Assembly (NCBI RefSeq): GCF_010729485.1
Contig: NZ_AP022609.1
Coordinates: 2,418,001-2,482,000 of the forward strand
DNA: 64,000 nucleotides
From: Mycolicibacter hiberniae
GTDB lineage: Bacteria > Actinomycetota > Actinomycetes > Mycobacteriales > Mycobacteriaceae
Direction: 5' to 3'
The notes under the pieces are model-generated. The model worked only from the letters and a program-made list of their open reading frames with translations, had not been told where the DNA came from and searched no databases. The first letter of the stretch is position 1, and each line of letters begins with the position of its first letter. Made by a program: the position numbers and the translations under genes. Below are positions 42,461-50,832 of the stretch, piece after piece.

Positions 42461-42848
42461 TTGCCTAGCTGTAGCCACTCCCCGTGCATCATCTCGCAAA
42501 GCGTCCACCGTAGGCATCTGACGACAGCTCAACGTGCGGCTGTGGCGCTGGACTCCCACCGGAGTTTGCGTCTGGGCGTCGGCAATCTTCGATTGCCTAG
42601 CAGCGGTGGAGTACGAGCGGATCTACGCGGAACAGGCCAGAGCACGGCAAGGCCAAAGATCAGACCTTCGGGAAAATTTGCCCGAAGGTGGGAGCGATTA
42701 CCACGCTTCTGATGAGGCCGGTGAACTGCTCAACGTCTCGGGCAGGTCAGTCCGCGATGCAAAGTTTGTGGCCCAGCATGATCCCGAGACGTTCGACAAG
42801 ATCAAACAAGGTGAAAGTTATCCTCGTATAATTCCGGTGGTGTTCTAA
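42461..42848 (+). pseudogene. frameshifted fragment of ParB/replication-associated protein
   Basis: One frame (about 42490-42560) encodes SVHRRHLTTAQRAAVALDSH. A different frame (about 42600-42848) continues with the expected downstream parts: EYERIYAEQARARQGQRSDL, then AGELLNVSGRSVRDAKFVAQ and DPETFDKIKQGE. Intact relatives contain these in a single chain after a ParB-type nuclease domain. Here the N-terminal domain is missing, the frame changes, and the end runs 47 bases into the convergent integrase gene. It is a decayed gene, or evidence that the element arose by recombination. Confidence 0.6.
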
Positions 42849-44298
42849 TATCGAAAACGCGAGCTTTACTACCGCTCCCGCCGATTACGCAAGCTTGGAA
42901 TGTTATCCCGGCGCGTTCTAGTAGTTGGCGGCGTTCTTCGGGGTTATCTTCCAGCGACCGCCATAGGTCGCCGTAGGTGCCACCTGTTTCTCTCCACTCC
43001 CACCGCGCCTCATGAATAGGTTGCGACTCTAGTTCTACGATTTTCTTATCTAATGCAGCAAGTTGTCGTTGTAGCCGATCTTTCATGGTGGCCGACGCTG
43101 CTTTTCCTGCGGCTAGGGTTAGTTCATCTACGGCCTGTAGTGCCTCTGCCATTGCTTCTGTGTTGTCGCTACCTGGTACCCATACCCGCTCACGGGCGGG
43201 GCGGTTGCCGAGTTTGTCGAGGAACGTCTCATCTGCGAGTGTGTCCAATTCGTCAGCCCGTATCATCGGACTGCATCGGTCTGCACATGAGTAATACCGG
43301 TAGGTACGCCGCTCGCCTGTTTTATTTCGTGTGCTGGTATTGCTTTCTGAGACAAGTTGTTTGCCGCAGGCGGCGCAGAACGCTATACCAGATAGTAGTG
43401 ATTTCGGTGAGCGCCGGGCGTCTTTGCGCACGGCAGAATTGCCATCGAGTATAGCTTGTATACGCTCCCATTCACCTACGGTTATTAAGCCATCGGCTAA
43501 TTTGACTGGTAGCCCGTCGTCATCACGTACTGTTCGGCCATCGTAATTTAGTTGGCCGAGAATTGTGCGGCCTCTTAGTATTTGTCGAATCGGTGTGACC
43601 TGCCACTTGCGCCCGATTGGTTTTAGCCCACGATTGACCCGGTGCCTATCCGATGGTGTGTGGATGCCCCCAGCTGTAAGCCGTGCGGCTATCCCGTTCA
43701 TAGATGAGCCGTCTAGCAGTTCTTTGACGATGCGGCGAACCACGTCGGCAGCCTCGTCGTCTACTTCTAGCAGCCATCCGCCGCCTTTAAGCTCTACTGG
43801 CGTGTAGCCGTACGGCGGCGTACCGCCTCCCCACCGGCCTAGTTCCCTTAGTTTGGCGCGGCTGGCTTTGGTCCGTTCCCGTATCGCCTCTAGTTCACCT
43901 TCGGCTAGGAATCCGATTACGGATGCGATGAGCCGTCCCACGGGTGTTGATAGGTCGATGGACTCAGAGCACGACACTAGAGTTTTGTCGTGATCGAGGC
44001 ACCACGCGAAGAGTCGGTTTAGATTGATCGTGTTGCGGGCCAACCGGTCCAGCTTCCAGGTGGCGATCACGTCGAAGTCGTGTATTCGGTGCTTGAGCCA
44101 GTGCCCCAACTGTTGTGTGTCAAACGGGTTTGTGGCACCGGATACGTCGATGTCTTCGGCCCAACCGACAATGACGCCACCGTTGGCGGCTGTCCAATTT
44201 TCGATTACTTCCCGCTGACGCTCTACCGACGTTGACTCGTCGGTGGCTCTGGATAGCCGTACTCTGCCTAGTACGCGACGTGGTTCACACTGCGTCAT
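42802..44298 (-). CDS. large serine integrase
   Basis: A 498-residue serine recombinase. The N-terminal resolvase domain has the nucleophile Ser16 in VRLSRATDESTSVERQ and the arginine in TWKLDRLARN. A recombinase domain follows (WGGGTPPYGYTPVE, QILRGRTILGQLNYDGRTV), then a zinc ribbon (CAACGK, with later cysteines in YYSCADRC) and a coiled-coil motif (KDRLQRQLAALDKKIVELES). It catalyses attP x attB integration without host factors and needs a directionality factor for excision. It reads away from the right end, leaving about 30 bases to the inferred attR. Confidence 0.95.
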   Translation of the reverse strand: MTQCEPRRVLGRVRLSRATDESTSVERQREVIENWTAANGGVIVGWAEDIDVSGATNPFDTQQLGHWLKHRIHDFDVIATWKLDRLARNTINLNRLFAWCLDHDKTLVSCSESIDLSTPVGRLIASVIGFLAEGELEAIRERTKASRAKLRELGRWGGGTPPYGYTPVELKGGGWLLEVDDEAADVVRRIVKELLDGSSMNGIAARLTAGGIHTPSDRHRVNRGLKPIGRKWQVTPIRQILRGRTILGQLNYDGRTVRDDDGLPVKLADGLITVGEWERIQAILDGNSAVRKDARRSPKSLLSGIAFCAACGKQLVSESNTSTRNKTGERRTYRYYSCADRCSPMIRADELDTLADETFLDKLGNRPARERVWVPGSDNTEAMAEALQAVDELTLAAGKAASATMKDRLQRQLAALDKKIVELESQPIHEARWEWRETGGTYGDLWRSLEDNPEERRQLLERAGITFQACVIGGSGSKARVFDIRTPPELYEDNFHLV

Positions 44299-44325
44299 AG
44301 TTGGTCACCCTAGTCGGATTTTTGT

Positions 44326-44330
44326 GTATC
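44326..44330. other. candidate attR core (GTATC)
   Basis: Second copy of the five-base word found at 33696-33700. It lies between the integrase start and the ribosome site (GTGAGG) of the aarF-like gene, where serine-integrase elements normally place attP. The exact crossover is uncertain. Confidence 0.35.
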
Positions 44331-44342
44331 GTGAGGATTGAA

Positions 44343-45683
44343 GTGTCAGAGATCAAACGCGGTAGCGCGGCGCGCAATGCGAAGCTGGCCAGCCTGCCCG
44401 TCGGCTTCGCCGGCCGGGCAGCGCTCGGGTTCGGAAAGCGGCTGACGGGCAAGTCCAAGGACGCGGTCACCGCCGAGCTCATGGAGAAGGCGGCCAATCA
44501 GCTGTTCACCGTCCTGGGTGAACTCAAGGGCGGCGCCATGAAGGTGGGCCAGGCCCTGTCGGTGATGGAAGCGGCCATCCCCGAGGAGTTCGGTGAGCCC
44601 TACCGGGAGGCGCTGACCAAGCTGCAGAAGGACGCCCCACCGCTGCCCGCGGACAAGGTGCACCGAGTGCTCGACGGACAGCTGGGCACGAAGTGGCGGG
44701 AACGGTTCAGTGCCTTCGACGACACCCCCATCGCCTCAGCCAGCATCGGGCAGGTGCACAAGGCGGTGTGGGCCGACGGCCGCCCCGTAGCGGTCAAGAT
44801 CCAGTACCCTGGCGCCGACGAGGCGTTGCGTGCCGACCTCAAGACGATCCGGCGGCTGACCGGCGTCTTCAAGCAGCTGGCCCCGGGCGTCGACGTCAAG
44901 GGCGTCATCGACGAGCTGATCGAGCGCACCGAGATGGAGCTGGACTACCGGCTGGAGGCCGACAACCAGCGCATCTTCGCCAAGGCCTACGCCGGGCATC
45001 CGCACTTCTGCATCCCCAACGTCGTTGCCAGCGCACCCAAGACGGTGATCCAGGAGTGGATCGACGGCGTGGGCATGGCCGAGATCATCCGCAACGGCAC
45101 CGTCGAGCAGCGCGACCTGATGGGCACCAGGCTGGCGGAATTCACCTGGGACGCGGCCCGCCGGCTGGAGCTGATCCACGGCGACGCGCACCCCGGCAAC
45201 TTCATGCTGCTGCCCGACGGCCGGATGGGCATCATCGACTTCGGCGCGGTGGCGCCCCTGCCCGGCGGGTTCCCCCCGGAACTGGGTGCGTCCGTACGTT
45301 TTGCCCACGACGGTGACTACGACAAGGTCATCGCGGTCATGCGCCAGGGCGGCTTCATCCAGAAGGGCCAGGACGTCTCCGTGCGCGAGATCGACGAGAT
45401 GCTGCGCCAGCACGTCGAACCGGTCCAGGTCGAGGTGTTCCACTACACCCGCAGGTGGCTGATGCGGATGGCCGGCAAACAGCTGGAGCGGCCGGTGGAG
45501 CAGCTCAAGACCGCCCGCCAGCTGGACCTGCCGCCCAAGCTGGCGATGCCGATGCGGGTGCTCGGTTCCACCACGGCGATCCTGTGCCAGCTCGACGCGC
45601 ATGTGCCGACCAGGCGGATCTCCGAGGAACTGGTGCCGGGCTTCGCCCACCCCGAAGAGGTCCTGGCCGAGCCGTCGGCCTGA
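44343..45683 (+). CDS. AarF/ABC1/UbiB-family atypical kinase (Rv3197-like)
   Basis: A 446-residue protein kinase-like ATPase. Typical UbiB blocks are KGGAMKVGQALSVMEAAIPE, PIASASIGQVHKAVWADGRP with the AAAS/SASIGQ nucleotide loop, VAVKIQYPG with the conserved lysine, and HGDAHPGNFMLLPDGRMGII. Family members support ubiquinone, menaquinone or lipid metabolism; in mycobacteria this gene neighbours whiB7 and is named in macrolide-resistance studies. The GTG at 44343 with upstream GTGAGG gives the known N-terminus MSEIKRGSAARN. The element is inserted immediately before it, so its native promoter may be displaced. Confidence 0.92.
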   Translation: MSEIKRGSAARNAKLASLPVGFAGRAALGFGKRLTGKSKDAVTAELMEKAANQLFTVLGELKGGAMKVGQALSVMEAAIPEEFGEPYREALTKLQKDAPPLPADKVHRVLDGQLGTKWRERFSAFDDTPIASASIGQVHKAVWADGRPVAVKIQYPGADEALRADLKTIRRLTGVFKQLAPGVDVKGVIDELIERTEMELDYRLEADNQRIFAKAYAGHPHFCIPNVVASAPKTVIQEWIDGVGMAEIIRNGTVEQRDLMGTRLAEFTWDAARRLELIHGDAHPGNFMLLPDGRMGIIDFGAVAPLPGGFPPELGASVRFAHDGDYDKVIAVMRQGGFIQKGQDVSVREIDEMLRQHVEPVQVEVFHYTRRWLMRMAGKQLERPVEQLKTARQLDLPPKLAMPMRVLGSTTAILCQLDAHVPTRRISEELVPGFAHPEEVLAEPSA

Positions 45684-45694
45684 GCCTGCCGGAC

Positions 45695-45940
45695 CTAGGC
45701 GGCCAGCGGCTGCTTACGCGGCCGGCCGCGGGGCCGTTTGCGGCCCACCACGTTGCCCCGGTCGAGGATCTCGCCGCCCCAGACGCCCCACGGTTCGCCG
45801 CGGTGCAACGCCGCTGCAAGGCACTGCTGGCGAATCGGGCACCCAGCGCAGCGCCCCTTGGCCCGCTCCAGGTCGGCCGGGTTCTCGGCGAACCACAGGT
45901 CGGGGTCGCCCGTGCACGGCAGCTGAAGTGTTCTCGACAT
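45695..45940 (-). CDS. whiB7: WhiB7 redox-sensitive transcriptional regulator
   Basis: An 81-residue WhiB protein. Four cysteines (Cys9, Cys31, Cys34, Cys40) bind the 4Fe-4S cluster, GVWGGE forms the sigma-interacting turn, and the C-terminus has the AT-hook RPRGRPRKQ that distinguishes WhiB7. It binds sigma-A and activates intrinsic antibiotic-resistance genes after ribosome stress. The gene has a long leader with an upstream ORF and an attenuator-type terminator. It is convergent with the aarF-like gene (11-base gap). The ATG at 45940 gives the family N-terminus MSRTLQLPC. Confidence 0.96.
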   Translation of the reverse strand: MSRTLQLPCTGDPDLWFAENPADLERAKGRCAGCPIRQQCLAAALHRGEPWGVWGGEILDRGNVVGRKRPRGRPRKQPLAA

Positions 45941-46007
45941 GGTGTACCTGCTTTCCGGTCGGCTCGTGATGGTCGGATCCGGGCCGGAAGGCGGGCTGGC
46001 CGAAAAC

Positions 46008-46044
46008 AAAAAAATGACCACGGATCCTGGTTGGGTCCGTGGCC
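46008..46044 (-). terminator. attenuator-type terminator in whiB7 leader
   Basis: On the minus strand GGCCACGGA pairs with TCCGTGGTC (one G-U) around an 11-base loop, followed by TTTTTTT. It lies 67 bases before whiB7 and 25 bases after the upstream ORF, the arrangement described for ribosome-mediated attenuation of whiB7. Confidence 0.85.
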
Positions 46045-46069
46045 ATCGGGTGGCTGGGGCGAAGCGGCC

Positions 46070-46183
46070 CTAAGGCGAACCCCGATGCACGGACTCGGCG
46101 GCGGCGTGACGCGCCGCCGCCTGGGCAGCGGCGCCATGGCGCGCGCCGGCCGGGCGTACCCACAGGACGCTGATCGTGGTCAT
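46070..46183 (-). CDS. whiB7 upstream open reading frame (leader peptide)
   Basis: A 37-codon frame starting MTTISVLWVRPAGARHGAAA and ending SVHRGSP, lying 130 bases before whiB7. Leader peptides with an early tryptophan and several arginines are known before whiB7. Slow or stalled translation, as with macrolides or lincosamides, changes the leader fold so that the terminator at 46008-46044 does not form. The peptide itself probably has no function. Identification rests on position and frame, with no protein evidence. Confidence 0.7.
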   Translation of the reverse strand: MTTISVLWVRPAGARHGAAAQAAARHAAAESVHRGSP

Positions 46184-46191
46184 GGGTTCGA

Positions 46192-46230
46192 AGGGTAACC
46201 GCTGGGCGCACCGCCCCACAACCGAATTTT
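46192..46230 (-). promoter_or_regulatory. whiB7 promoter with WhiB7-responsive A/T element
   Basis: On the minus strand an AAAATT tract (46225-46230) precedes TTGTGG (-35, 46216-46221), then 18 bases and TACCCT (-10, 46192-46197). The A/T tract just upstream of the -35 is the site contacted by the WhiB7 AT-hook at autoregulated promoters. It directs the leader ORF starting at 46183. Confidence 0.65.
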
Positions 46231-46244
46231 CTCCAGGACCGCCG

Positions 46245-48368
46245 TCAGCCCCGGTTGCGGATCATCTCCAGCACGTCGGAACCGAACTGTTCCAGCTTGC
46301 GCGCGCCGATACCCGGAATAGCCACCAAGGCGGCCTCGTCGCCGGGCAACATCTCGGCGATCGCGGTCAAGGTGTTGTCGGAAAAGACGATGTAGGCGGG
46401 CACTTTCAGCTCGGTGGCGGTCCGCAGTCGCCAGTCCTTGAGGGCGACCAGCAGGTCGGTGTCGACGTCCGCGGCACAGGTCTCGCAGCGGCTGAGCATG
46501 ATGGCCGCCGGGGTGACCAGCGCCTTGTTGCAGACACGGCAGTGTTTTGGGGCACCACGGGACCGGCGCTTGGCCGGTGCGGTGGAGGCGTCGGCCTGCG
46601 GAGCGATACCGCTGAGGAAGCGCGACGGCTTGCGGCCGGCCCGACCGCCCGGGGCGCGGGCCAGCGCCCAGCTCAGGGTCAGGTGAATCCGGGCCCGGGT
46701 CACCCCCACATACAGCAGGCGGCGCTCCTCCTCGACCGCCTCACTGTCGGCGCCGTGGGCCAGGGCATGGGAGATGGGCAGCGTGCCGTCGGCAAGGCCG
46801 ACCAGGAACACCGCGTCCCACTCCAGGCCCTTGGCGGCGTGCAGCGACGCCAGGGTGACCCCCTGCACCGTCGGTGGGTGCCGGGAGTCGGCGCGTACCC
46901 GCAGTTCGGCGACCAGCCCGGGCAGGTCGAGGTCAGGCCGCTGGGCCACCTCGTCGTCGACCAGTTCGGCCAGTGCGCCCAGCGCCTCCCAGCGCTCGCG
47001 CGCCGTGGCCCCGCTCGGTGGTTCGGCGGTCAGACCGAGCGGTTCGAGAATGCCGCGCACCAGGACAGACAGCGCCGGCCCGCTGCCCCCGCCTTCGCCG
47101 CGCGCGCCTTCTCTTTCCGCGGCCCGTTGCAGGGCGACCAGTGCCTGGCGGATCTCCTGGCGGGTGAAGAACCCCTCGCCGCCGCGGACCTGGTAGGCGA
47201 CCCCGGCCTCGGTGAGAGCCTCCTCGTAGGCCTCGGACTGCGCATTGATGCGGTACAGCACGGCGATCTCGGCCGGCGCGACGCCGTCGTGGATCAGCCG
47301 GGCGATCGATTTGGCCACCGCGGTGGCCTCGGCGACCTCGTCGGGGTGTTCCCGAAAGACCGGTGCCGGGCCGGATTCGCGCTGACCGATCAGCTTCAGC
47401 TTGCTGCCGGCCACCCGCCCCCGGGCGGCGGCGATCACCCGATTGGCCAGCGACACCACCTCGGGGGTGGAGCGGTAATCGCGTTCCAGGCGTACCAGGA
47501 CCGCGTCGGGGAACCGGCGGGTGAAGTCGAGCAGGTAGCGCGGCGAGGCTCCGGTGAACGAGTAGATGGTCTGGTTGGCGTCGCCAACCACGGTCACGTC
47601 GTCGCGCTCCCCCAGCCAGGCCGACAACACGCGCTGCTGCAGCGGCGTGACGTCCTGGTATTCGTCGACGACGAAGCAGCGGTAGCGATCCCGGAATTCC
47701 GCTGCCACCGCCGCGTCGTTCTCGATGGCCGCGGCGGTGTGCAGCAGAAGGTCGTCGAAGTCGAGCATCGCCACCTCGCCTCGGGCCTTGAGCGCCTCGT
47801 AACCGGCGTAGACGTCGGCCAGTTTCGCCGCGTCCAACGGGATGTCGCGGCCGGCTGCGGCCACCGCCCCGGGATACTGTTCCGGCCCGATCAGCGAGCC
47901 CTTGGCCCACTCGATCTCGCCGGCCACGTCGCGTACGTCGTCGTTGCTCAGCCGCAGGCCGGCGTGCCCGGCGGCGCGAGCAACCACCCCGAACTTGCGG
48001 TCCAGCAGCTCCCAGGCGGTGTCACCGACCACCCGCGGCCAGAAGTAGCGCAGTTGCCGGCGAGCGGCCGCGTGGAAGGTCAGCGCCTGCACTCCGGCGA
48101 CCCCGGCGGCCGCTCCCCCGCCGGCCGCCGCACCCAGCGCACGCAACCGTGACCGCATCTCGCCGGCGGCACGCTGGGTGAAGGTCACCGCCAGCACCTG
48201 GCTGGGCGCGACGTGACCGGCGGCGACCAACTGGGCGATCCGGTGGGTGATGGTGCGGGTCTTGCCGGTCCCCGCCCCGGCGAGCACGCACACCGGGCCA
48301 CGGGGCGCCAGCACCGCAGCGCGCTGCTCCTCGTCCAGGTCGGCGATGAGCGCATCCATGGCGTCCAT
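46245..48368 (-). CDS. uvrD2: ATP-dependent DNA helicase UvrD2
   Basis: A 707-residue superfamily 1A helicase. Walker A is [16 protein letters not shown] (about residue 35), Walker [13 protein letters not shown], and motif III is [13 protein letters not shown]. The C-terminal part has a tetracysteine zinc module ([22 protein letters not shown], in parts) and a terminal HRDC domain ([20 protein letters not shown], then [12 protein letters not shown]). This combination is specific to mycobacterial UvrD2, essential in M. tuberculosis. The ATG at 48368 has GGAGG 11 bases upstream; GTG 48380 and ATG 48359 are alternatives. Confidence 0.95.
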   Translation of the reverse strand: MDAMDALIADLDEEQRAAVLAPRGPVCVLAGAGTGKTRTITHRIAQLVAAGHVAPSQVLAVTFTQRAAGEMRSRLRALGAAAGGGAAAGVAGVQALTFHAAARRQLRYFWPRVVGDTAWELLDRKFGVVARAAGHAGLRLSNDDVRDVAGEIEWAKGSLIGPEQYPGAVAAAGRDIPLDAAKLADVYAGYEALKARGEVAMLDFDDLLLHTAAAIENDAAVAAEFRDRYRCFVVDEYQDVTPLQQRVLSAWLGERDDVTVVGDANQTIYSFTGASPRYLLDFTRRFPDAVLVRLERDYRSTPEVVSLANRVIAAARGRVAGSKLKLIGQRESGPAPVFREHPDEVAEATAVAKSIARLIHDGVAPAEIAVLYRINAQSEAYEEALTEAGVAYQVRGGEGFFTRQEIRQALVALQRAAEREGARGEGGGSGPALSVLVRGILEPLGLTAEPPSGATARERWEALGALAELVDDEVAQRPDLDLPGLVAELRVRADSRHPPTVQGVTLASLHAAKGLEWDAVFLVGLADGTLPISHALAHGADSEAVEEERRLLYVGVTRARIHLTLSWALARAPGGRAGRKPSRFLSGIAPQADASTAPAKRRSRGAPKHCRVCNKALVTPAAIMLSRCETCAADVDTDLLVALKDWRLRTATELKVPAYIVFSDNTLTAIAEMLPGDEAALVAIPGIGARKLEQFGSDVLEMIRNRG

Positions 48369-48441
48369 CTTGGCAGGCACCTCCGACGGCCCCTGACGCC
48401 GATTCGGGAATGGCTACCCGACCGACTACGTTTGCACAGTT

Positions 48442-48690
48442 ATGAACCAGCTCGTCATGTACACCACCCGGTGGTGCGGCTATTGCCGGCAGCTCAAAGC
48501 GGCGCTGAAGAAGCTCGAGATCCCCTACGAGGAGATCGACATCGAGCTCGACCCCACCGCCGCGGAGTTCGTCGCCTCGGCCAACGGCGGCAACCGCACG
48601 GTGCCCACGCTGCGCTTCGCAGACGGCTCCACGCTGACCAACCCGACCGGACGTGAGGTCAAGGCGAAGCTGGAAAGCCTCGGCGCCTAG
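48442..48690 (+). CDS. mrx1: mycoredoxin (glutaredoxin-like, mycothiol-dependent)
   Basis: An 82-residue glutaredoxin-fold protein with redox motif Cys12-Gly-Tyr-Cys15 (TRWCGYC) and the cis-proline block TVPTLRFADG. It matches mycoredoxin-1, which reduces protein-mycothiol mixed disulfides with electrons from mycothiol. Its position between uvrD2 and nudC is the conserved mycobacterial one. It is divergent from uvrD2 and convergent with nudC. Confidence 0.94.
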   Translation: MNQLVMYTTRWCGYCRQLKAALKKLEIPYEEIDIELDPTAAEFVASANGGNRTVPTLRFADGSTLTNPTGREVKAKLESLGA

Positions 48691-48702
48691 GACCGGGGCG
48701 GC

Positions 48703-49626
48703 TCAGCCCGATTCTGCCCAGGACTCGATGATCGTCCGGGCGATCGAGATCGAGCCGGGCAGAAGCAATTTCGCATTCGGATCGCCGCTGTTCCAGGCAC
48801 CGGCCGACAGCGCTGCCCGCACCTCGTCGCGGGTGAACCACGCCGCCTCGGTGATCTCGCCGTCGCTGAAGACAAAGGCCTGGTCCGGGTCGGCGACGGC
48901 GTGGAACCCGACCATGAGCGAGCGGGGGAACGGCCACGGCTGGCTGCCCAGGTAGCTCACGTCGCGAACCGTCAGGCCGACCTCTTCGTGGACTTCACGG
49001 ACCACGCAGGCCTCGAAGGATTCGCCCGCTTCGACGAACCCGGCCAGCAGGGAGAACATTCGCAGCGGCCAGTTGTGCTGCCGGGCCAGCACCACCCGGT
49101 CAGCCCCGTCGTGCACCAGACAGATCACCGCGGGATCGATTCTGGGGAACTCCTCGGCGCCGGTGATCGGATTGACCCGCGCCCATCCCCCGCGCGCCGG
49201 CTTCGTCGGTGTGCCGTCGACCGGCGAAAACATGGCGCTCTCATGCCAATTCAGCAACGCGATAGCCGACGACACCAGCTGGGCGCTGACGTCGTCGATG
49301 ACGTCGCCGACCGAACGGATGTCCAGCACCGAGACGTCGGCCCCGGGCGGGGCCTGCAGCGCGGCACGCACGGCCCAAATGTGCCGGCCGTCGGCAATGC
49401 GGCCCAGGAATACCGCTTCCGGCGGTGGTGTGTCGCCCAGCTCTGCCGCCTGCTGCAGCACCACCCGGCCGTCGGCGACCAGAACCTGATTGCGGCGATC
49501 GACCCGCAGCAGCGCGGCCTGCTGCCACCCGGCGGTGGCCGCGTCGGTGTCGGTGCGCAACTGGTCCGCGCGGTCGGCCCCGATCCGCGAGAGTAGGGGT
49601 ACCTGGCGCAGTTCGAAGGTGCCCAT
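48703..49626 (-). CDS. nudC: NADH pyrophosphatase NudC (Nudix hydrolase)
   Basis: A 307-residue Nudix enzyme. The Nudix box is seen as GFVEAGESFEACVVREVHEE followed by VG. SQPWPFPRSLM is the NudC-specific motif downstream of it. It hydrolyses NADH to NMNH and AMP, can deal with isoniazid- or ethionamide-NAD adducts in mycobacteria, and may decap NAD-RNA. The zinc-ribbon cysteines of the E. coli enzyme are not evident. The ATG at 49626 has GGGGAG five bases upstream; GTG 49629 is adjacent. Confidence 0.93.
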   Translation of the reverse strand: MGTFELRQVPLLSRIGADRADQLRTDTDAATAGWQQAALLRVDRRNQVLVADGRVVLQQAAELGDTPPPEAVFLGRIADGRHIWAVRAALQAPPGADVSVLDIRSVGDVIDDVSAQLVSSAIALLNWHESAMFSPVDGTPTKPARGGWARVNPITGAEEFPRIDPAVICLVHDGADRVVLARQHNWPLRMFSLLAGFVEAGESFEACVVREVHEEVGLTVRDVSYLGSQPWPFPRSLMVGFHAVADPDQAFVFSDGEITEAAWFTRDEVRAALSAGAWNSGDPNAKLLLPGSISIARTIIESWAESG

Positions 49627-49699
49627 CACCGCTCCCCGTGCCGCGCCGTCACCGGCACGCGGGTGGTCCCGTCGGCCGGCTCGGCCGGGCTTGCGGCGG

Positions 49700-50776
49700 T
49701 CACTGGTTGCTCACCGTACGCACGTAGAGCAACCGGTCGCCGGCCTCGATCACATCAACCTCCGGGGTATCCAGGCGCAGCAGACGCCCGTCGCGGACCA
49801 CGGCCAGCACGATCTCGTTGAGGTGCTTGGCCGACCCGCCGACCTCTTGCTGCTCCACCGGCCGTTCGGCGATGGCGTAGCCGGCGTCGGGGGTCAGCAG
49901 GTCTTCGATGATCTCGACCACGTTGGGCGTGGTGGTTGCGATGCCGAGCAGCCGTCCGGCGGTCTCGGAGGACACCACCACCGAGTTGGCCCCGGACTGT
50001 TCCAGCAGGTGCTGGTTCTCGGCCTCCCGGATCGCCGCGACGATGGTGGCCTGCGGCGCAATCTCCCGGGCCGTCAGGGTGACCAGTGCCGCGGTGGCGT
50101 CCGAACCGGTGGCCACCACGATCGCCGCCGCGCGCTGGGCGCTGGCCAGCCGCAACACATCCGACCTGGTCGCGTCGCCGTCGACGGTCACCAGCCCGGC
50201 GCTCTTGGCGCGGTCGAGCACCGCGCGGTCGCTGTCCACCACGACGATGTCGCTGGGGGTGGTCTCGTCGTCGCCGAGCATCGCGGCGATCGCGGTCTTA
50301 CCCTTGGTGCCGTACCCGATGACGATGGTGTGGTCGCGCACTCTTCTCCTCCATCGCTGAATGCGGAATGCCTGCTGCGACGTCTCGGTGAACGCCTCCA
50401 CGGTCGTTCCGACCAGCAGGATCAGGAAGGCGATCCGCAGCGGGGTGATGATCAAGACGTTGATCATGCGGGCGAACTCGGTGATGGGCGTGATGTCGCC
50501 GTACCCGGTCGTCGACAGGGTCACCGCCGAGTAATAGAGGCAGTCCAGAAAGGTCAACCGGTCGCCTTGGACGTCCTGGTAGCCGTCGCGGTCGACGTAG
50601 ACGAGCAGCGTGGACGCCAGCAGCGCCGCCAGGGCAATGGCGGTGCGCCGGTAGACTATGCGGCCAGGACTGGATTGCCCCTGGGGGATGCGCAGGACGC
50701 CGACGAGGGCGTGGCTGGGCTGGGCGGTCAGCGTCTCATCGAGACGACGCAGCCGCCGCCAGCTAGCTCCCGCCAC
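49700..50776 (-). CDS. potassium channel with RCK/TrkA-N domain (Rv3200c-like)
   Basis: A 358-residue two-helix potassium channel. The first helix is at about 45-60, the pore has the selectivity filter TTGYGD (89-94), and the second helix is at 105-125. A cytoplasmic RCK domain then begins HTIVIGYGTKGKTAIAAML with its Rossmann glycines and continues to a TrkA-C part. It is a ligand-gated K+ conductance in the inner membrane. It starts with GTG and follows the adnB end by 56 bases on the same strand. Confidence 0.93.
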   Translation of the reverse strand: MAGASWRRLRRLDETLTAQPSHALVGVLRIPQGQSSPGRIVYRRTAIALAALLASTLLVYVDRDGYQDVQGDRLTFLDCLYYSAVTLSTTGYGDITPITEFARMINVLIITPLRIAFLILLVGTTVEAFTETSQQAFRIQRWRRRVRDHTIVIGYGTKGKTAIAAMLGDDETTPSDIVVVDSDRAVLDRAKSAGLVTVDGDATRSDVLRLASAQRAAAIVVATGSDATAALVTLTAREIAPQATIVAAIREAENQHLLEQSGANSVVVSSETAGRLLGIATTTPNVVEIIEDLLTPDAGYAIAERPVEQQEVGGSAKHLNEIVLAVVRDGRLLRLDTPEVDVIEAGDRLLYVRTVSNQ

Positions 50777-50832
50777 GGTGGGCGGTCATCGGTCGCACCT
50801 GACGCACGGACCCACTGTAGCCACCCGCGCCG

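Larger units (their letters stand above)
33701..44330. mobile_element. integrated phage satellite-like element (phiRv1/phiRv2-type)
   Basis: About 10.6 kb inserted between two genes that are neighbours in the conserved mycobacterial order. It carries a serine integrase, SF3 helicase with iteron-like repeats, scaffold-like, capsid, three head-completion genes and a small terminase, plus small unknown genes. No large terminase, portal, tape-measure, tail-fibre, endolysin or holin gene is visible. The sequence is visibly more A/T-rich, with TTT, ATT and TTG codons and TTG starts rare in the flanks. The gene set matches phiRv1-like elements and capsid-encoding phage satellites. The ends are inferred from the GTATC pair and the composition change. 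Confidence 0.85.

Noticed and set aside
33701..44330. Insertion sequence or transposase gene
   Set aside because: The only recombinase is a phage-type large serine integrase; there are no terminal inverted repeats or target duplications of IS type.
46176..48152. 658-codon open frame antisense to uvrD2
   Set aside because: Shadow frame; uvrD2 on the other strand has all helicase motifs.
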